Notes: generated by a model from the sequence alone, not told the origin. A DNA stretch of 64,000 nt from Siphonodentalium dalli (GCA_032622095.1 CP136061.1:37765797-37829796); one strand, 5' to 3'; positions 1 to 11,745 are shown, numbered from the stretch's first letter. Numbers and translations: made by a program.

Positions 1-1080
1 AGTGGCCCGTCTCAATTTCCTACCTACATGAGCCTGGGTCCATAGCCAAGCTATGGTGGTGCACACGACCAATCCATAGGGACCTTCATGCTATAGGGCG
101 TTGGTCGAATGGCTGAAAACGGACGTACGTATACGGTATTCATATAGTATAGAGACGTGGATCCATGCACATGCATGGACTTACCCGTAGGCATGGGGTC
201 CATGTGTCTCCTATATATGTGGATCAGTCCATGGCCTACCAGCATATATGTGAATCTATGAAATGATTGATAACGCCGGTGCCGTAGCTTTTATTTAGGG
301 ACATGTGTCCATGTCCTACATATAGGCACCTGTATCACTGCATACATCATTATAGTCACTTGTGTATTAACACTATTTAAACTTGCCTGGGTCTTTGGTG
401 TAGATATATCACGTACGAGGGGTGGGTCCACATCCTACATATAGACAGACACCTGCTTATGCATGGGTATAATTCAATATGGCATACATATATCGGCCTT
501 GGTCCGTGGCCTACACGTATGGATATGTGCCCATGGCCAACCTACAGTGCCTTATGTGTATGGGCTATTTATAAGCCCCCCCCCCCATCCTTAACTTTCG
601 TCTATGTGGCATCGGTCCAATATATATATATAGGTTGGTCTGTCATAAAACTGTCTCATATGTTCATACCATATATAGGTTCCTGAATCCATGGTGCACT
701 AATCTATTGTGCATCGGACTTGGTATATGGTATCTTAGTACATGGTATATCTGTGGGCAGTTGGTTATTTGCACCATGTAACAGTATCATGGTCATGATC
801 ATAGATATCATACATGTATGGTTATATGAAGCGGTCTGGTTCATGGACTATACATATCCTACGTACATAGCCTATATGCATGGACATGGGTCCTGTGAGT
901 ATATATGTGCCTGAGTTCCTAACCTAACTATTGTAGGCTAGGGCCATGGCTAACATATTGGTGGCTGACCCTAGCTATGTTCTTCATATATAGTAGAGTT
1001 GGTCCATGACTTACATTATATAACTAGCTGTCTGGGTCTATGGCTTATATAACTATTATGGCCATGCCTCATATTAAATA
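1..1080. repeat. Degenerate tandem repeat, GTCCATGGCCTACATATA-like units
   Basis: Variants of a motif near TGGGTCCATGGCCTACAT recur every 45-60 bases, for example near 50, 195, 225, 300, 425, 500, 610, 690, 840, 890 and 1000. Unit length and sequence vary widely, so this is an old, decayed array. Short open frames across it look like repeat artefacts with no protein character. It runs off the left edge of the window. Confidence 0.6.
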
Positions 1081-1190
1081 TAAGCAACAACTTTTCAACT
1101 CTCACTTTGAATTCCCGATATCTAAACTGATGGACCACAACTGATAAGTGTACCCGTATTCTGGTTAGACTCACACTAACAACATTTATA

Positions 1191-1760
1191 ATTGTTTTCA
1201 CCATAAAAACGTTAATACTACCATAATATCAGTCATATGTGCATGTTTGTATTTCGGGTGTGACCCTGGCAACAGTTACCACTCATATAAGTAAGAATTA
1301 TATGGTATTTTTTTTCAGCCATTGTTTTCACCATAAAAACGTTAATACTACCATCATATCAGTCATATGTGCATGTTTGTATTTCGGGTATGAGCCTGGC
1401 AACAGTTACCACTCATATAAGTAAGAATTATATGGTATTTTGTTCAGCCATCTCAACACTAACAACAACTATTCTAATTGCTTTCAACACAAAAGTGCTA
1501 TTAGGTGTAGTTTAGTTTGTTAAAGCTACCATATTATCAGTCATATGTGCATTTTTAGATTGTGTGTGCGTCCCTAGCAACCGTCACCCCTTGTAAGTAA
1601 GTAATATGGCAATTTGTCAGTCAGGTCAAAATTGACAACAAATATGTTCACCATAAACATGCTACACGACGTAGTTTAGTTTGTTAGAACACGTATAATA
1701 TCAGTCATATGCATTAATCCGATGCCGGGTAGTTGCCTAGCAACCGTTGCTAAGAAGAGC
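1191..1760. repeat. Tandem repeat, about 130-160 bp units, four copies
   Basis: Units start near 1191, 1321, 1477 and 1639. The first two are almost identical (CACCATAAAAACGTTAATAC, then ATCAGTCATATGTGCATG, then CTGGCAACAGTTACCACTCA). The third and fourth share the order of motifs but are diverged (CCTAGCAACCGT). No coding signal is visible. Confidence 0.75.
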
Positions 1761-2639
1761 CTGTTGCAAATGACGCCACATGTGAAAATGAGCAGTAGCG
1801 TATAAGGAACATATGTGCCAAGTTTCATGCTTTTATCGCCCTTTTCACAGTTGGTGTGTTTTCTACAACAAGCACTTGGACTAGCGGAAGGGCAAAATGT
1901 GACGAGAGCCAGTTTAGGGGGTAGGGTTATGTTTTTACAAGTATTGACCACTTATCATAGGTATAGTTGCTAATCCCGCACATTATGTTGGAGGAGTGAT
2001 ATCTGTGCAGTTTTTAAAACAAATTGCTTGCGCCTACGTAATGAATAGCCCGAGAAATTTGTCATCGAATAATACAGATTGTCTGAAAAATCGAAATTTT
2101 TTGGGGGTCATTATGTTATTTTATATCCATATCTGCGAAATTCATTCAAATCCCCCCGTTGAATTTGTATCTCTGGTTCGAGAATTGTGTATTGAACAAT
2201 ACTGAGTACATTTGGTATATGTTTCGGCTGAAAAATTGTTATAACATCCCATTATTCCTATGATTGTGAAAAAAAAGTTTTTATTTTTTTATGAAAAAAA
2301 ATTGGTTAACTCCGAAAGCTCAACTCCGATTTTAGGGGACTTTTCGTGACGCATCCGCGATGTTATGGCCTAAATAATATAAAAAAAATCAGCTTTCCGG
2401 GATTTATTTCCTTACTTTTCCCCATTCACGCCTAATGTGCCTGGACTACATACCGTGTCCTTCAGTCACTAAAATAGAGACATAGTCAATAATTATTAAT
2501 CATACCATGAAATGATGCAGTAAGCACAGCACACAACTAAGTGATATAATTCAGATACATTGATGTTTCCTAATTAATATTTGACAAATAATTATGTCAA
2601 TCGTAACACAAATTACACCACATGTTGTTTTCCGACAAA
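1761..2639. other. No recognisable gene
   Basis: This AT-rich stretch has short open frames only. Phrases such as 'ATGTGCCAAGTTTCATGC' near 1815 resemble spiralian repeat debris. I see no exon, RNA gene or clean repeat boundary. Confidence 0.5.
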
Positions 2640-3118
2640 ACACCCCACCCTGTGCCTGGACACTCCTCTTTGTGCCTGAACACCCCTCACTGTGCCTGAC
2701 ACCCCAACAATTCCCTCCACGACAGTGTGCCTGAACACCCCTCCCTATGCCTGGACACCCCTTCCTGTGCATGACCCCCATATATACCCCTCCCTGTGGC
2801 TGGACACAACTCTCTGTGCCTGACCCAACCCACCCCTCCCTGTGCCTGGCACCCCTCCATGTGCCTGACCCCCAACACACACCTCTCTCTGTCTGACCCC
2901 CCCCACACACCCCTCTCTGTGTCTGACCCCCCCCCACGTGTCTGACCCCCAACACACACCTCTCTGTGTCTGACCCCCAACACACACCTCTCTGTGTCTG
3001 ACCCCCCACACACCCCTCTCTGTATCTGACCCCCCCACACCCTCCATGTGCCTGACCCCCACACACCCCTCTCTGTGTCTGACCCCCAACACACACCTCT
3101 CTGTGCCTGGAACTATTT
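2640..3118. repeat. C-rich minisatellite, about 27-30 bp units
   Basis: Two related unit types alternate by block. The first half has CACCCCTCCCTGTGCCTGGA-like units and the second has CTCTCTGTGTCTGACCCCCA units followed by ACACAC. Because the array is strand-asymmetric and lacks stops in several minus-strand frames, it generates overlapping Gly/Arg/Cys-rich open frames of 115-201 codons. They are open in more than one frame at once, so they are repeat artefacts and not genes. Confidence 0.9.
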
Positions 3119-3317
3119 TTCCGACCCCCTGAGTCTGTCGGAATTATTTTCTGCACGGGTTTGTTTTCAAATATATAACTCCGTTAAAAGATTTATTTTT
3201 GTCATAATAAGTTTGGAATCCTCACAATGAGGGTGTCTCCTATATATGTATAAGGAATCCAAGATAATAGCGAGGGGTGAATACTAAATGTCAGTTAACG
3301 GCGGTTTAAGGGATGAA

Positions 3318-3971
3318 TTAACCCTTCCGTGACTGGAGCCAGGGGCGCCGGAAGAGGGGGCAGCTGACCCCCTGTCCTTGACCGGGGGGGGGGGGGCAAG
3401 CGGGGCAGGACTTGCCCTTTTTCTGGAGACAGAAAATGCTTTTTGTGTGTTTAATCTCGTGTTTTTATAGCAAAATGTGACTTTTTTGGTCCAAATACCA
3501 CCAATTTCACCAGGAATATTATTTTTTGTCAATTTTATCACAAAACGGCCATAAAAACCGACAAATACCATTAAAATAGGGATTTTTGCCACAATGAATT
3601 TATGGTTATTTTCCCGAGTTTGCGGAGAAAATGCCCTTTTTTTGCGGAAAAGTGCCCTTTTTGTAGGCTCTGCCCCCCTGCCCTTGGATGCTTCCGGCGC
3701 CCCTGACTGGAGCTTCCTGAATTAATGCGAACACCGTATGCCAATGCATTCTCTTATATATGCGAGTCTTTCGTGTGGAACCTCACATATAAGAGAATAT
3801 ATTGGGCTAACAATATTGACCTTGACCTTGTAAGCCAGTGCATTATCTTATATATATATGCGAGGCTCCCCGGCCTATGGGAAAACTCGCTCATATTAGA
3901 AAATTCCTGGCACATAATCTTTAATGCTGCACTAGCCCATCGCCCGCCATGACCCGCATTAAAAGGGTTAA
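3318..3971. mobile_element. TTAA-flanked non-autonomous element, copy 1, carrying two palindromes
   Basis: The left end reads TTAACCCTTCCG and the right end AAAAGGGTTAA, so both tips are TTAA followed by CCCTT in inverted orientation. TTAA target sites are the hallmark of piggyBac-type transposition. Inside are two hairpin-capable palindromes: 3740-3806 (CCAATGCATTCTCTTATATA type) and a degenerate one at 3833-3913. The same layout recurs at 6010-6410. A separate hAT-like element (3340-3705) has inserted close to the left tip. The tips are short and mutated; the assignment rests on the better preserved copy at 6010. Confidence 0.6.
3340..3705. mobile_element. hAT-like MITE with perfect 8-bp target duplication
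   Basis: Terminal inverted repeats CAGGGGCGCCGGAAG (3340-3354) and CTTCCGGCGCCCCTG (3691-3705) match perfectly over 15 bases. ACTGGAGC flanks both sides (3332-3339 and 3706-3713), an exact 8-bp target site duplication. CAGGGGC-type tips with 8-bp duplications are typical of the hAT superfamily. The 366-bp interior has no transposase and holds a run of 13 G at about 3384-3396. Confidence 0.92.
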
Positions 3972-4077
3972 TAATGTGGCGAAGCTGTTTCAGTAAAATA
4001 AATATATATTTGAAGAAAACAAAAGCACTGCCAGCCAGATGGCTCCCCGGACTAAGCTTTATATTTTATAATTCCAG

Positions 4078-5645
4078 GGGCCAGCGAATTATCATATCAC
4101 ATGGGCGCGAAACATCAATGCGATATATGCCTGAAAACATGTTCGGCAAGGAACAGGCTTCAAGATCACATGCTCTCTCATACCGGAGATAAGCCATTCT
4201 CTTGCAAACACTGCGATAAAGGCTTCACGCGGGAGTTAACCAGGGACAAACACCAGAGGGCGCATACGAAAATGGACCACAAGTGTACCGAGTGTGGCAG
4301 GGAGTATACACACTTACTACAATTAAGGAGGCACGTGACTCGAGATCACGGAGAGGGCAAGAAGTACAAGTGCAAGGAATGTGGATCCCGATTCTTGTCA
4401 AAATCGGATCTCAATTCGCACCAATCAAAGCACACCGATAAATTCAAATGTCCGACATGCGCCAAGACATTCAGTTTTGCATCACATCTCGCGAGGCACG
4501 AGTTAATTCACACCAGAACAAAGTCCCAAGAATGTAGTATATGCCATAAACAGTTTAGTAGACTGGATCATTTACGTCGACATGGGAAAGTTCACACTGA
4601 AGAGAAAGACCATATATGCAGTGTATGTAAGAAACGATTTGCCTTGCCTTATTCCCTGAAGGTACACATGCGCGTGCATACCAAGGAAAAGCCATACGCA
4701 TGCGATATATGTTCAATGTGTTTCACAATGTCATGTACACTCAGAGTTCACATGAGGAAACATAGCGGGGAGCGTCCGTTCAAATGTGAGAGGTGCCCAA
4801 AAGCGTTTTCCACGCACAGCAACCTCAAAGTGCATTTCAGAATCCATTCAGACACCAGACCGTGTGTATGTGACATTTGTGGTAGCGCCTTTCGACAGGC
4901 GGGATATTTAACTATTCACAAGAAAATCGTACACAAGAAACGTAAAACACACAAATGTGATCACTGTGGCAAACGTTTCGGTAGGAAAGTTGGTCTTCGT
5001 TATCACGAAACCACTCATTCTGATATGCGACCACACAAATGCGACACATGCGGACGGTCATACAAACGTCGACGCGACCTTATATTCCACAAATTTACCC
5101 ACGAAGATGTGAGGCGACACAAATGCGTCATGTGCGATAAACGTTTCACAATGATGAGTCATCTCGTTGTCCATAAAAGAATTCATTCGGACGAGAAGCC
5201 GTACAGCTGTAAATTTTGTGACAAAAAATTCCGACAGCTTGGAATCCTGCAGAACCATTCCAGGCTGCATACTGGGGAACGCCCTTTTAAGTGTTTCATC
5301 TGTTTGAAGAAATTCCTTTCATCAAGTCTCTTGAAATCTCACCAAAAGTCCCATAGCGGAGAAAAAACAGGCAGGTGTGAAATTTGTTCGCTGAGGTTCA
5401 GATGTCTGAAATCGCACATGCAATCACATAGCGAAGGACCCACACATAAATGTCACGTGTGTGCAAAGGAATTCAAATGGAGTAGTGGTCTCAACCGCCA
5501 TTTACGGAATGTTCACAAAGATCTTGACCAATATACCTGTTCAAAGTGTAAGTGGAGCACCCCTCGTCAGGAGAGTCTACACTTCCATGCTAAACGATGT
5601 GTGGCCGGTACTTGGCTGAGGAAGAAGCATAAGACCATTCACTAA
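4078..5645 (+). CDS. C2H2 zinc-finger protein, last exon, 18 fingers
   Basis: A single long open frame encodes a string of C2H2 zinc fingers, so the product is most likely a nuclear sequence-specific DNA-binding protein; its targets are unknown. From the ATG at 4101 it is 514 residues with 18 fingers, from about residue 7 to 500. Most fingers follow C-x2-C-x12-H-x3-5-H with linkers resembling TGERPF, TKEKPY and SGERPF. Finger 16 has only nine residues between its second Cys and first His, and finger 18 ends in Cys (C2HC). There is no KRAB, BTB, SET or ZAD domain in view. The frame stays open upstream of 4101 to a good acceptor (ATAATTCCAG, AG at 4076-4077), so this is probably a terminal exon whose upstream exons lie outside or in unrecognised sequence; ATG 4101 may be internal. 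Confidence 0.93.
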
Positions 5646-6009
5646 TGTTCTACTATATATATGCCATGGTGTCATATATGATGACCAGATATATGTTGTG
5701 ACTTGGCACGCCAACGATATTCCATATATCTTTCCTGAACTCCTAGCATTAATTCAAAGCTATATAGAGAATACAGTTTTTGTTTGAATATCGAAATATC
5801 TCATGAGTGTCTGGAAAGAAATATCGGATTTTCACGGGGTACGTTTGCCGCTTATAGTCTATTCCTCCTTTCTTTTTGGGGTTTTAATTATTTGTCAGAT
5901 TTGGGAACTTGGGTTTTAAAAACTTTGGTGATGGTTTAGTGTTGATGTTCGGAAACAATCGGGGTGCAAAATTAATAGCAAAATGTATAGAAAGAGATTA
6001 AAAAAAACA
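5646..6009. other. 3' flank of the zinc-finger gene
   Basis: This is presumed 3' UTR and flank. I see no clear AATAAA signal close to the stop codon and no other feature. Confidence 0.4.
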
Positions 6010-6410
6010 TTAACCCTTTACCCAACAGAACGGCCCTGTGCCAATGCATTCTCTTATATATGCGAGTCGACCATAGGTCGCCTCGCATATATAAGAGAAT
6101 GCATTGGCTTAACACATTAAAAATTATAAAATTGTTGAAGAATGTAAGAAAAAATGGTAAAAAGTGTTAAAAACAGATTTTTTTTTAGGCCAATGCATTC
6201 TCTTATATATGCGAGGCGACCTATGGTCGACTCGCATATATAAGAGAATACATTGGCACAGGGCATAACTGTAACTATCACAATGTGGTCAAGGAGCCGA
6301 TTCCAATGATATCCATATTTGTATGGTTCTATTGAGCCAGACCGAAGATATTTTAGGCTGTTGAAGCTTTATTTGGCCGGTTTTGGCCGGTTTGTTGGGT
6401 AAAGGGTTAA
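6010..6410. mobile_element. TTAA-flanked piggyBac-like MITE, copy 2, with twin inverted palindromes
   Basis: Perfect 18-base inverted tips, TTAACCCTTTACCCAACA at 6010-6027 and its reverse complement at 6393-6410, include TTAA target sites. Two long palindromes sit inside, at about 6038-6109 and 6189-6263. Each has arms of about 27 bases (GCCAATGCATTCTCTTATAT, continuing to GCGAG) and a loop containing CGACC/GGTCG. They lie in opposite orientations, so the interior is itself an inverted repeat from CCCTGTGCC to GGCACAGGG. There is no transposase, hence a non-autonomous element. Confidence 0.85.
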
Positions 6411-6818
6411 CAGTAATTCAACAAATATCTGACAATATATATCGCGAGCGGCTGCAAGCGGCGAGTGAAATTTCGATGTTTCTTTCAATACACGAATTAT
6501 ATATTTCATGTATGCAAACAAAAAACTGAAGGTTTTTATTTTTATTATATGCGCCTTATCAATACTCAAAGTTGCTAAATTATGCGGCATGTTCGCTTTT
6601 AATTGTATAACAAATTGAACAATACTACGAAAGAAACAACTGGTTGACTCAAATGTCCCATTCGCGTAAACCGCCGGCCAGGGTAAAAAAAGCAAAAACA
6701 AACGAAAGCTACAGTGAAATAACGAAATCGTATATTTCACCGTGGCTGCTATAAGCTATACACGACGATCTACGTTTTCTGTACATTTCCGCTAAAGTTT
6801 TTATTGATCAAAATTAAA

Positions 6819-6843
6819 TGTATATATATATATATATATATAT
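6819..6843. repeat. (TA)n microsatellite
   Basis: An uninterrupted TA dinucleotide run of about 24 bases. Confidence 0.95.
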
Positions 6844-8868
6844 TGTAACAAAATAGCAAGAAGATGATCTCACAAATGCTCTTTCGTTTCCCAGGCTATC
6901 AATATCTTGCACACATCCTTTCACTCACCTGCTCTTTCACTCATCGTGACATATCTATAAATATACGAGTGTCTGTTATGGGTCTCGCATAAGCTAATTG
7001 GTCCAATGTTTATAAGATATTACTTGTATATATAGCCCTTTGCTAAGTATAATGGGATCTTGATTAAAGGTACGGTTGGCCTTGGCGGTGGGTATCCTGT
7101 GAAAATATTTCCGCCCGTCAAAAACCGCCACAAACAGAAAGAACAACAAAATGTAGACAGACTTTGTCCGTATACAAATAAGAAATATCGCATAAACAGT
7201 ATGTTATTGTCATATCTTTGACCATTGTTATGTAAACAAATGCATACAAAGTTACTTTTCTGGTGTTTGTTTATATTATGATGGTAAACATAAAGAGCGT
7301 TCTTTGTTGGTGAATACCTGATATGGAACTAATAAAGAGCGTTTATGCCATTTGTGTGTGATTAGCCAGTATCATTGTGCTGTCTTCTGTAACACAATCA
7401 GGCTCTTGCTTAGGTAAAATATAGTAGGTCTTTATGATAACATGCTGTTTACGCGATGGTCATGGTATATATGAACGGAACTGTATGCGTTTCAATGTTG
7501 TTCTGTTTACGGTGTTTGGAACAAATATGAATATTTTCGACAATTAAGGCCGCACGTGCCTTTAATGTAGAAATAAGTTTATTCTCTTTCCTGGTGGATC
7601 AAATCGACGGTTCCTCGGCACTTATTCCTCGGGCCAATACTTGTGAGTTTGAGAGAAAAACTTGGGTTTCAGTGGGAACGATATTTTGATACATCATGGT
7701 TTGTTTGCTTCTGACGTTTTTTTTAAGAGCTTCTATGATTACAAACCAGTTTTTCTTGAAAGAGGGTAATTTCCTTTGGCATTGTGCCAACAATTTCTCC
7801 TCTAAATATCTAGATTGTAGTTCTGATAGAAAGGACGTTAGTGCTAACATATCAGGATTAAATTTAGTTTTATATATGTATTGTTTTATCAGTGGCCAAA
7901 ACAGATTCGTCATAGAGTTATTGCCCATCGACAGGGATACAAGAATTGCAATCTTTCTTGTATCGACCAAGGCGATACCATTTGATTTGCACAAAGAGTG
8001 TTTATATAGGCAAGCGTATAATAAACGTAATCATTTTGAGTCAGAGAGACCATAATTATTTCGTTTCCTTTTCCTTCTGGTACACCAAGCTTTCCAAACT
8101 ACTGACAATTCCAATCCGACAGGCCCCACACTGCCTTATAATTGGACAGTTTCCATTCACTGATGGCCATTTCAGTCCATAAATTTACCGCATATAAGAA
8201 CATATTCGATTTTTGGTGTAAAAATACTAAATTCTGGCTGGAGAATCAAGCTGATCAACATATTTTTGGTCAGAAATTTCCATATAATGTGTCTGGCATT
8301 ACATTCTCAATAATTGACAAATGTGAAGCAAACTCACAAATTTACCACTTTCCATGTCACGAAGTAACGGTGTTGGTTGTCTGTTTGGTCTGTTTCTGAT
8401 CTTCAAACCTCGCACTTGTACCGCGTCTTGGTGAAAACTACAATGCAGAGTTCAGTCCCATCGCTACTCTAGTCTGAACACTGCCATCAATATACAGAAC
8501 GTAAAGCAATCTTATAATTTCTATTTACAAATTTGGCGGTTACAATTCACTCAGCATTATTCTGCAAACTGAAATCTCCGTATTCATTTGGAAATTGGCC
8601 AGATCAAATCAGAATGAATTGTAACTGAAAATAATCTTGAATAAATCCGTTAAATTTAATTACATTCTGCATACTGGTGGCCAGTCTAGCGTTGCGAGGG
8701 CCTGAACTTTACCTTGCAGTTGGGCTTGATGGTACACCGTCAAGAACACTGGTTCGCATGAGAAAACCATAGTTATGTTAACATTACCGTTAAAGTAAAA
8801 TTACCGGTAAAAGTCCAATCAGACCAATAAGATACCAAAGTTTAACAAGAGCTACGCTGGGCGTGCAA
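6844..8868. other. No assignable gene; overlapping unassigned open frames at 7599-8400
   Basis: Open frames of up to 131 codons exist here: minus 7599-7994, rich in Leu, Lys and Gln, and plus 7696-8055 and 8142-8399. They overlap on opposite strands and show no domain I recognise. A decayed retroelement is possible. Nothing else is seen apart from a loosely repeated AATAAAGAGCGT phrase near 7290-7335. Confidence 0.35.
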
Positions 8869-9786
8869 TATACGCCCTCTCTTGGGTCGGCGGAAACTGG
8901 TAAAAAAGGGGCATAACTCAGGTAAAAATTGGCGGACGGAACTCAAATTTGAACTTGACCTGTGTTTTGGTGGGAGAAAGTAATATACCAAATTATCATT
9001 GAATCCGATAAGCTCTAGTAAAGTATCATCCGGACAACAAATTTCAGTCAAATTACGTCAAATAAGGGGCATAACTCCGGTGAAAATTGGCGGACGGAAC
9101 CCAAATTCGAACTTGAGTTGTCTTTTCTCCTATTAAACCCACATACCAAATTTGATTGAAATCGGTTCACTCTAACTAAAGTTATCATCCGGACAACAAA
9201 TTTCAGGGATTTTCTAAGTCAAATTACGTCAAAAAAGGGGCCATAACTCTCGCAAAAATTATCGGATTAAAACGAAATTCGGACTTGAGCTGTATTTCGA
9301 TATATGTAATCCACAAACAAACGGGTTTTGCGTATAAACATTCCAAAATCGAGTTATCATCCGGAAACCAAAAAACATAAGAAAAACTGAATTTTCTGAG
9401 TCGAAAATGGGGCATAACTCTGCCAAAAATGGTCGGACAGAACCCAAGTTCGAACTTGACCTGTGTTTTGGTGGGTGAAAGTAATATACCAAATTTGGAT
9501 TCATTCCGATAAACTATACTAAAGTTATCATCCGGACAACAAATTTCAAGGATTTTCTAAGTAAAAAAACGTCAAATAAGGGGCATAACTCCGGTGAAAA
9601 TTGGCGGGCGGAACCCAAATTCGAACTTGAACTTACTTTTCGGCTAATAAACCCACATACCAAATTTTATTCAATTTGGTTGACTCTAACTAAAGTTATC
9701 ATCCAGACAACAGGTTAACGGACGCCCGCCCGCCCGGACGGACAGACCAATACTATAATACGGCCTTTTTTTCAAAAGGGCGTATA
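8869..9786. mobile_element. Spiralian-type repeat element with five internal units of about 171 bp
   Basis: Five units begin with GGGGCATAACTC or a close variant at 8908, 9066, 9237, 9409 and 9580, giving spacings of 158-172 bases. Each unit continues through GGCGGACGGAACCCAAATTC, then a stretch like CATACCAAATTTGATTGAAA, then TTATCATCCGGACAACA. The array ends in a GGACGGACAGACCAA tail and a small hairpin. The tips match as a 10-base inverted repeat, TATACGCCCT (8869-8878) against AGGGCGTATA (9777-9786), so the whole block may move as one unit. It is non-coding. Confidence 0.75.
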
Positions 9787-10397
9787 ATAAAAAATGGACG
9801 GTCAAGTATTGAAAAATATTCTGAAAATCATATTCAGACTAAAATATTTGAACTTACTACTACGATGTTTTTTTTTGGACAAATTACTGTGACAATTTTG
9901 TTTACATAACAATGGTCTCAACACGCTATTTCGCTATTGGAGATCTACAACAAAGTAAATATTTCTCCACGTTTTTCTTTGTGGTGATGTTTTTTACAGA
10001 CATTTATATTTTTGGTAATATTTACCCACTGTGAGTGCCTTCTGTCCCTTTAATGATACGGATGATGGTGAATGATGGGACTATATTTATGATATATTTA
10101 TTATACATATTAAAGCTGCATATATATAACATAATAATAATATATCAATAGCACTAGGTTTTAGTTTTCTGCAAGTACCCATGCAATCTCGACCTCCCCA
10201 AATACCCCGGATTGGGCACCCACGTGGCAAGTCACGTCGGCATAAAATACAATAGGTTTAATTTATTCATAGAAACCTTAATCAAATCTGAAAGTTTTCA
10301 ACAAGGTAACGCACATAAGATCTGTATACATATGAACCTGAAGAACGGTGTTTTATTTATAGATAGTATCCGAGCACGCGCTTAGAGGGTTACTTAC
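9787..10397. other. No recognisable feature
   Basis: This is AT-rich sequence with no convincing open frame, repeat boundary or RNA gene. Confidence 0.5.
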
Positions 10398-10721
10398 ACT
10401 AAATCTGGCCATTTTTGGGACAATCTCATTTTATTATACTCAACAGAATATATGCAACAAATGAATGAATTTGAGCCATGGATGAGTGCAAAATACACCC
10501 ATTTACCGTTTAAATGATACAAACAACGTGGTGATTATAACGAATATGAATTTATGACTACAGCCATAAATTCATTTTCATTATAACTACCATGTTTTTT
10601 GCATCATTCATATATCACATGATTGTATATTGCACTCATCCTTGACTCAAATTCATTCATTTGTTGCATATATTCTGCTGAATATAAAATGAGATGGTCT
10701 CACAAATGGCCCGTTTTAGTG
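10398..10721. mobile_element. Fold-back (long inverted repeat) element
   Basis: The two halves are reverse complements with mismatches. CACTAAATCTGGCCATTTTT at the left matches the reverse complement of the right end, and both arms share CAACAAATGAATGAATTTGA and, near the centre, ATGAATTTATG. Arms are about 160 bases. I find no certain target duplication, so exact ends are approximate. Probably a MITE of unknown superfamily. Confidence 0.75.
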
Positions 10722-10779
10722 CAGAGTACCATTTTAACGTAACGTAAAGTGGCGCTCTCGTTATACATCCATATCATCA

Positions 10780-11745
10780 GTATCTACCCACGATTCGGAA
10801 CAGCCATCCACATCATCAGCAGTAACAAACATTGAATTTCGTATTGACAGAGCTGAGGCTGGTAAATCAGACAACTTGATGGGGTTTATCTCCAAACAGT
10901 TATACAGCAGAAGAAAATCCATACACAATTTGGCAACATATAAAAAACAAGCCAGAGGTTCAGAGTAAACCGCCAAGAACTCATTTTACTGGAATACTTG
11001 CGTTTTCGGGAGGATGAGGCAAGCGGCGATATACAGTACCTTGCAGCCTCGATGAAATTATATACAAACAAGGACATACAAGGGGCATATTCATTGTCAA
11101 CAATGTATTGATGTTCTTTATTGCACCCCACAACAAAATAATTCCGCTGTTAAAACCAGAGGTAATGGGAAAGCATATAACAAACATCCATATATCGACC
11201 AGGAGAGCAATTTCAACAGACAGCTTCATATAACAAGAATGGTTCGATATCTTTAAAGATATTGAGACCACTCCTGGTGATGCAGAAACTGCTTCGTGTC
11301 TGTTCATGAATACTTATATGACAAGGTGTGTGAACATGTTCTTAAAATATCTATGTTATGTGCTCTTCACCACTTCAAGGAATCTGTTCATGCCAATATA
11401 AAAAAGAAAATCACTTCACGCTAAATTGTTTGCTATTGGAGAAAGGGATAACGGCACCACAAGAGAACACGATACAGAGGAAACCGAGATCCCAGTGAGT
11501 AGTTTCATCTGTCCCATATGTAGCAACATATGACAGGACGACAAAGGCGACAGGGAGCCACCTGCACCGAGTGTCGGCTGTGACACATGCGACAGGTGTG
11601 TATGTGTGTTAATAGGAACATAATTACTAAAAACTCATGGAAATGTAAAGGGTGCAAGCCGAAGAAAGGCACAAGGAATGTGAAACAAATCCCATCCGAA
11701 CAAGACAATAAAGAGGGGAGCTCAAAGAAGACAAACCCGAAATAA
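10780..11745 (+). pseudogene. Decayed gene with a PHD-finger-like C-terminus
   Basis: On the plus strand, pieces of protein-like sequence can be followed across stops and frameshifts. They include a middle part rich in aromatic and basic residues (around 11300-11400, EYLYDKVCEHVLKISM) and a Cys-rich end near 11505-11660. That end shows FICPICSNI, then GCDTCDRC and, after a frame change, WKCKGCKPKK. The spacing of Cys pairs and the CDTCDR...WKCKGC pattern resemble a PHD zinc finger. The last frame ends at TAA 11743-11745. PHD fingers occur in host chromatin proteins and also in some transposon proteins; the many lesions favour a dead mobile element or a pseudogene. The start is arbitrary. Confidence 0.4.

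Noticed and set aside
1-250. Minus-strand 64-codon frame at 51-245
   Set aside because: Lies in the degenerate ATGG-rich tandem repeat and has no domain or splice support.
2551-3156. Gly/Arg/Cys-rich minus-strand open frame of 201 codons
   Set aside because: It is a read-through of the C-rich minisatellite; three overlapping frames are open at once and differ only by repeat phase.
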